DNA of 5,130 bases. Origin: Dehalococcoidia bacterium. Its GTDB lineage: Bacteria > Chloroflexota > Dehalococcoidia > GIF9 > AB-539-J10. Shown here piece by piece: positions 3,536 to 5,130 of this stretch. The DNA lies in assembly GCA_023229725.1 (NCBI GenBank), contig JALNYR010000168.1:1-5130 (forward strand), given 5' to 3'. The translations under genes and the position numbers were made by a program. The notes below the pieces were generated by a model, which was given only the letters and a program-made list of their open reading frames with translations, was not told the DNA's origin and did not search any database. The number at the start of each line of letters is the position of its first letter. The first letter of the stretch is position 1.

Positions 3536-5002
3536 GTGGGAGTGACAAAGAAGTTCACCATCCTGCACTCCAATGACATGCACGGCGATTTCCTGGCGGA
3601 AGTCGCAGCCGGCAAGGGAGAGTTGATAGGCGGTCTGGCACTGCTCTCCGGTTATGTCAACAAAGTGCGACGTGAAGAGGAGAACGTCCTCTTCGTCATC
3701 GCCGGCGACATGGTGCAAGGGTCGCTCATCGACTCCGAGTACAAGGGCATCTCCACCATGGAGATAATGAACTACCTGGCGCCCGACGTGGTCACCCTGG
3801 GCAACCACGAGTTCGACTACGGTCTGCCGCACCTGCTCTTTCTGGAGAAGGTCGCGAACTTCCCTATCGTCAACGCGAATCTCTATATCAAGGGCTACGG
3901 CAAGCGACTCATGAAGCCGTACCACATCATCTCGAAGGCCGGCTTCGACATCATGTTCATCGGCATCGTCACCGAGAAGGTTATCGATTCCGTCGGGAAA
4001 GACCCGCTCATCGGCAGCTTCATCTCTCTGGAGGAGGCAAGCCACGAAGTCAGCGTCATCACGGACGCCTACAAGAATGACGATATCGACCTGACCATCC
4101 TCCTCACTCACATCGGATTCGATTCCGACGTTGAGCTGGCCGGACTGCTCAAGCCCGAATGTGGAGTGGACATGATCATCGGCGGGCACTCGCACACCAT
4201 TCTTGAGCAGCCGGCGAAGGTGAACAACGTCCTCATCGCTCAGGCCGGTGTGGGTACCAACCAGATAGGCCGCTTCGACATCGTTGTGGACGACGATACC
4301 AACAGCATCATTGACTACAAGTGGCAGCTCATCCCCATCGTGGAGGGCATCGCCGAGCCCGATGCGAGATTGCAGGAGTACATCAACACCTTCGCGACAA
4401 CGGTGGACCGGAAGTACGGCGCTCCCATCTGCAAGTTCACCGACGTTCTCACTCATCCCGTACGATTCGTGGAGACGTCTCTGGGCAATCTCTTCGCCGA
4501 TGCGCTGGCGGAGATGGGAGAGTGCGACATCATGCTGGTAGGTTCCGGCTCGATTCGCAGCAAGGAGTTGGGGCAGGTGGTCACGCTCAGGGACTACCGT
4601 GCCTGTTTCCCCTACGAGGACAGCATGTCGCGCTTCACCGTCACCGGCAGGACGCTGCAGACGATGTTCGCCCGCTTCATGCGCACAGAGAATCGGAACG
4701 GCGAGGGCGAGAGCTACCAGGTCAACGGCAGGATTCGGGCGGTCTACAGCGATTCCGCACGGGCGCTGCAATCACTGACCTTCGACGGCCAGCCCATCGT
4801 GGGTGACCGGCTCTACACCATCGGTCTCATCGGCTTTCACATCCAGAACTCAGAGGCATACCTGGGCGTTACCCGGGAGGAGTTGCTCGCCGCCGGAAGG
4901 AGCAAAGTCATCGCCACCAACGTGGCGGACGTGCTCGAGGAATACCTCAAGGGCCACCAGAACATCGGCCGCAAAGTCGAGGGCCGGCTGGTCTACGTCT
5001 AG
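3536..5002 (+). CDS. Cytoplasmic bifunctional metallophosphatase / 5'-nucleotidase (UshA/YunD-like)
   Basis: A 488-residue two-domain phosphoesterase. The N-terminal calcineurin-like metallophosphatase domain (~7-270) has all five motifs: HSNDMHG (11-17; Asp14, His16), GDMVQGS (57-63; Asp58), GNHEFDYG (89-96; Asn90, catalytic-type His91), THIGFDSD (191-198; His192) and GGHSHT (216-221; His218, His220). The C-terminal 5'-nucleotidase domain (~295-488) carries SLGNLFADAL (315-324), GSGSIR (336-341) with the substrate-phosphate-side Arg, and FPYEDSM (358-364). The family hydrolyses nucleoside 5'-phosphates and often UDP-sugars using two metal ions. There is no signal peptide: the first metal motif begins at residue 11, so unlike periplasmic UshA it should act in the cytoplasm. 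His220 stands where UshA has Gln, as in many GHSH/GHTH relatives. The usual GGDGY loop near the C-terminus is replaced by QNSEAYLG (437-444). It is divergent from the racemase gene with a 741-bp gap. Sampled rows are ~52-63% GC against ~68-70% in the M20 gene, a mild difference. Physiological substrate not determinable here. Confidence 0.9.
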   Translation: MGVTKKFTILHSNDMHGDFLAEVAAGKGELIGGLALLSGYVNKVRREEENVLFVIAGDMVQGSLIDSEYKGISTMEIMNYLAPDVVTLGNHEFDYGLPHLLFLEKVANFPIVNANLYIKGYGKRLMKPYHIISKAGFDIMFIGIVTEKVIDSVGKDPLIGSFISLEEASHEVSVITDAYKNDDIDLTILLTHIGFDSDVELAGLLKPECGVDMIIGGHSHTILEQPAKVNNVLIAQAGVGTNQIGRFDIVVDDDTNSIIDYKWQLIPIVEGIAEPDARLQEYINTFATTVDRKYGAPICKFTDVLTHPVRFVETSLGNLFADALAEMGECDIMLVGSGSIRSKELGQVVTLRDYRACFPYEDSMSRFTVTGRTLQTMFARFMRTENRNGEGESYQVNGRIRAVYSDSARALQSLTFDGQPIVGDRLYTIGLIGFHIQNSEAYLGVTREELLAAGRSKVIATNVADVLEEYLKGHQNIGRKVEGRLVYV

Positions 5003-5130
5003 ACGGAAAGAGGTCGGCACCCGGATCTGTTCCTCGGCCGCCTGCGCCGGGCGCCCCCCCGGCGACCGGTTGCGTCTTTGGGCACAGCCGGGTAGTCGTT
5101 GACATCGGGCCGGTCCCTTCATTCTTGTGC
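5003..5130. other. Non-coding sequence after the nucleotidase, to the window end
   Basis: I see no supported gene in these 128 bp. A strong GC hairpin at 5045-5064 is the only evident element; the rest may be intergenic sequence ahead of a gene beyond the window. Confidence 0.5.
5045..5064 (+). terminator. Terminator-like GC hairpin after the nucleotidase
   Basis: CGCCGGG (5045-5051) and CCCGGCG (5058-5064) form a perfect 7-bp stem with a 6-nt loop, 42 bp after the stop codon. The following sequence (TTGCGTCTTTG from 5070) is only weakly T-rich, so intrinsic termination is possible but not typical. Confidence 0.35.

Noticed and set aside
3106..3615. Minus-strand open frame of 169 codons across the leader and the nucleotidase start
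   Set aside because: Antisense to the nucleotidase N-terminus, Pro/Arg/Ser-rich, no recognisable domain.
3416..4771. Long open frame on the minus strand (451 codons) opposite the nucleotidase
   Set aside because: It lies antisense to a gene with complete family motifs, its protein is an Asp/Val/His-rich composition typical of reverse frames in GC-rich genes, and no domain is recognisable.

Overview
The window holds four protein-coding genes in about 5.1 kb of moderately GC-rich bacterial DNA. I see no insertion sequences, phage genes, CRISPR array, rRNA or tRNA. The organism is a bacterium with strong AGGAGG-type ribosome binding sites and frequent GTG starts. An HMG-CoA-lyase-like enzyme, an M20 carbamoylase and an Asp/Glu-racemase-fold protein together would fit Chloroflexota of the Dehalococcoidia/SAR202 type or another metabolically versatile soil or marine bacterium. 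That placement is a low-confidence inference.

Layout. (1) Positions 1-735, plus strand: the C-terminal ~244 residues of an HMG-CoA-lyase-like DRE-TIM metallolyase, cut by the window start. (2) Positions 1980-751, minus strand: an M20-family N-carbamoyl-L-amino-acid hydrolase / allantoate amidohydrolase, convergent with the first gene and separated from it by 15 bp. (3) Positions 2794-2135, minus strand: an Asp/Glu/hydantoin racemase superfamily protein, upstream of and probably co-transcribed with the amidohydrolase. (4) Positions 2795-3535: a 741-bp divergent intergenic region with no convincing gene but many inverted repeats. (5) Positions 3536-5002, plus strand: a cytoplasmic metallophosphatase/5'-nucleotidase. 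(6) Positions 5003-5130: non-coding, with one terminator-like hairpin.

How the genes may work together. The racemase-fold protein and the carbamoyl-amino-acid hydrolase form a plausible two-gene unit for N-carbamoyl, hydantoin or ureide compounds. The divergent 5'-nucleotidase could link it to nucleotide/purine turnover, but that is only a hypothesis because the ring-opening hydantoinase or allantoinase is not in the window.

The most interesting parts are two. The divergent intergenic region contains a 13-bp interrupted palindrome with a partial inverted copy ~284 bp away, a 14-bp perfect palindrome over a -10-like box, and a series of stems upstream of the nucleotidase that looks like a structured RNA leader. 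The lyase-like enzyme has lost the classical catalytic Cys and the Asn metal ligand of HMG-CoA lyase and carries a ~17-residue loop insertion at that place. I could not confirm a wholly new system.
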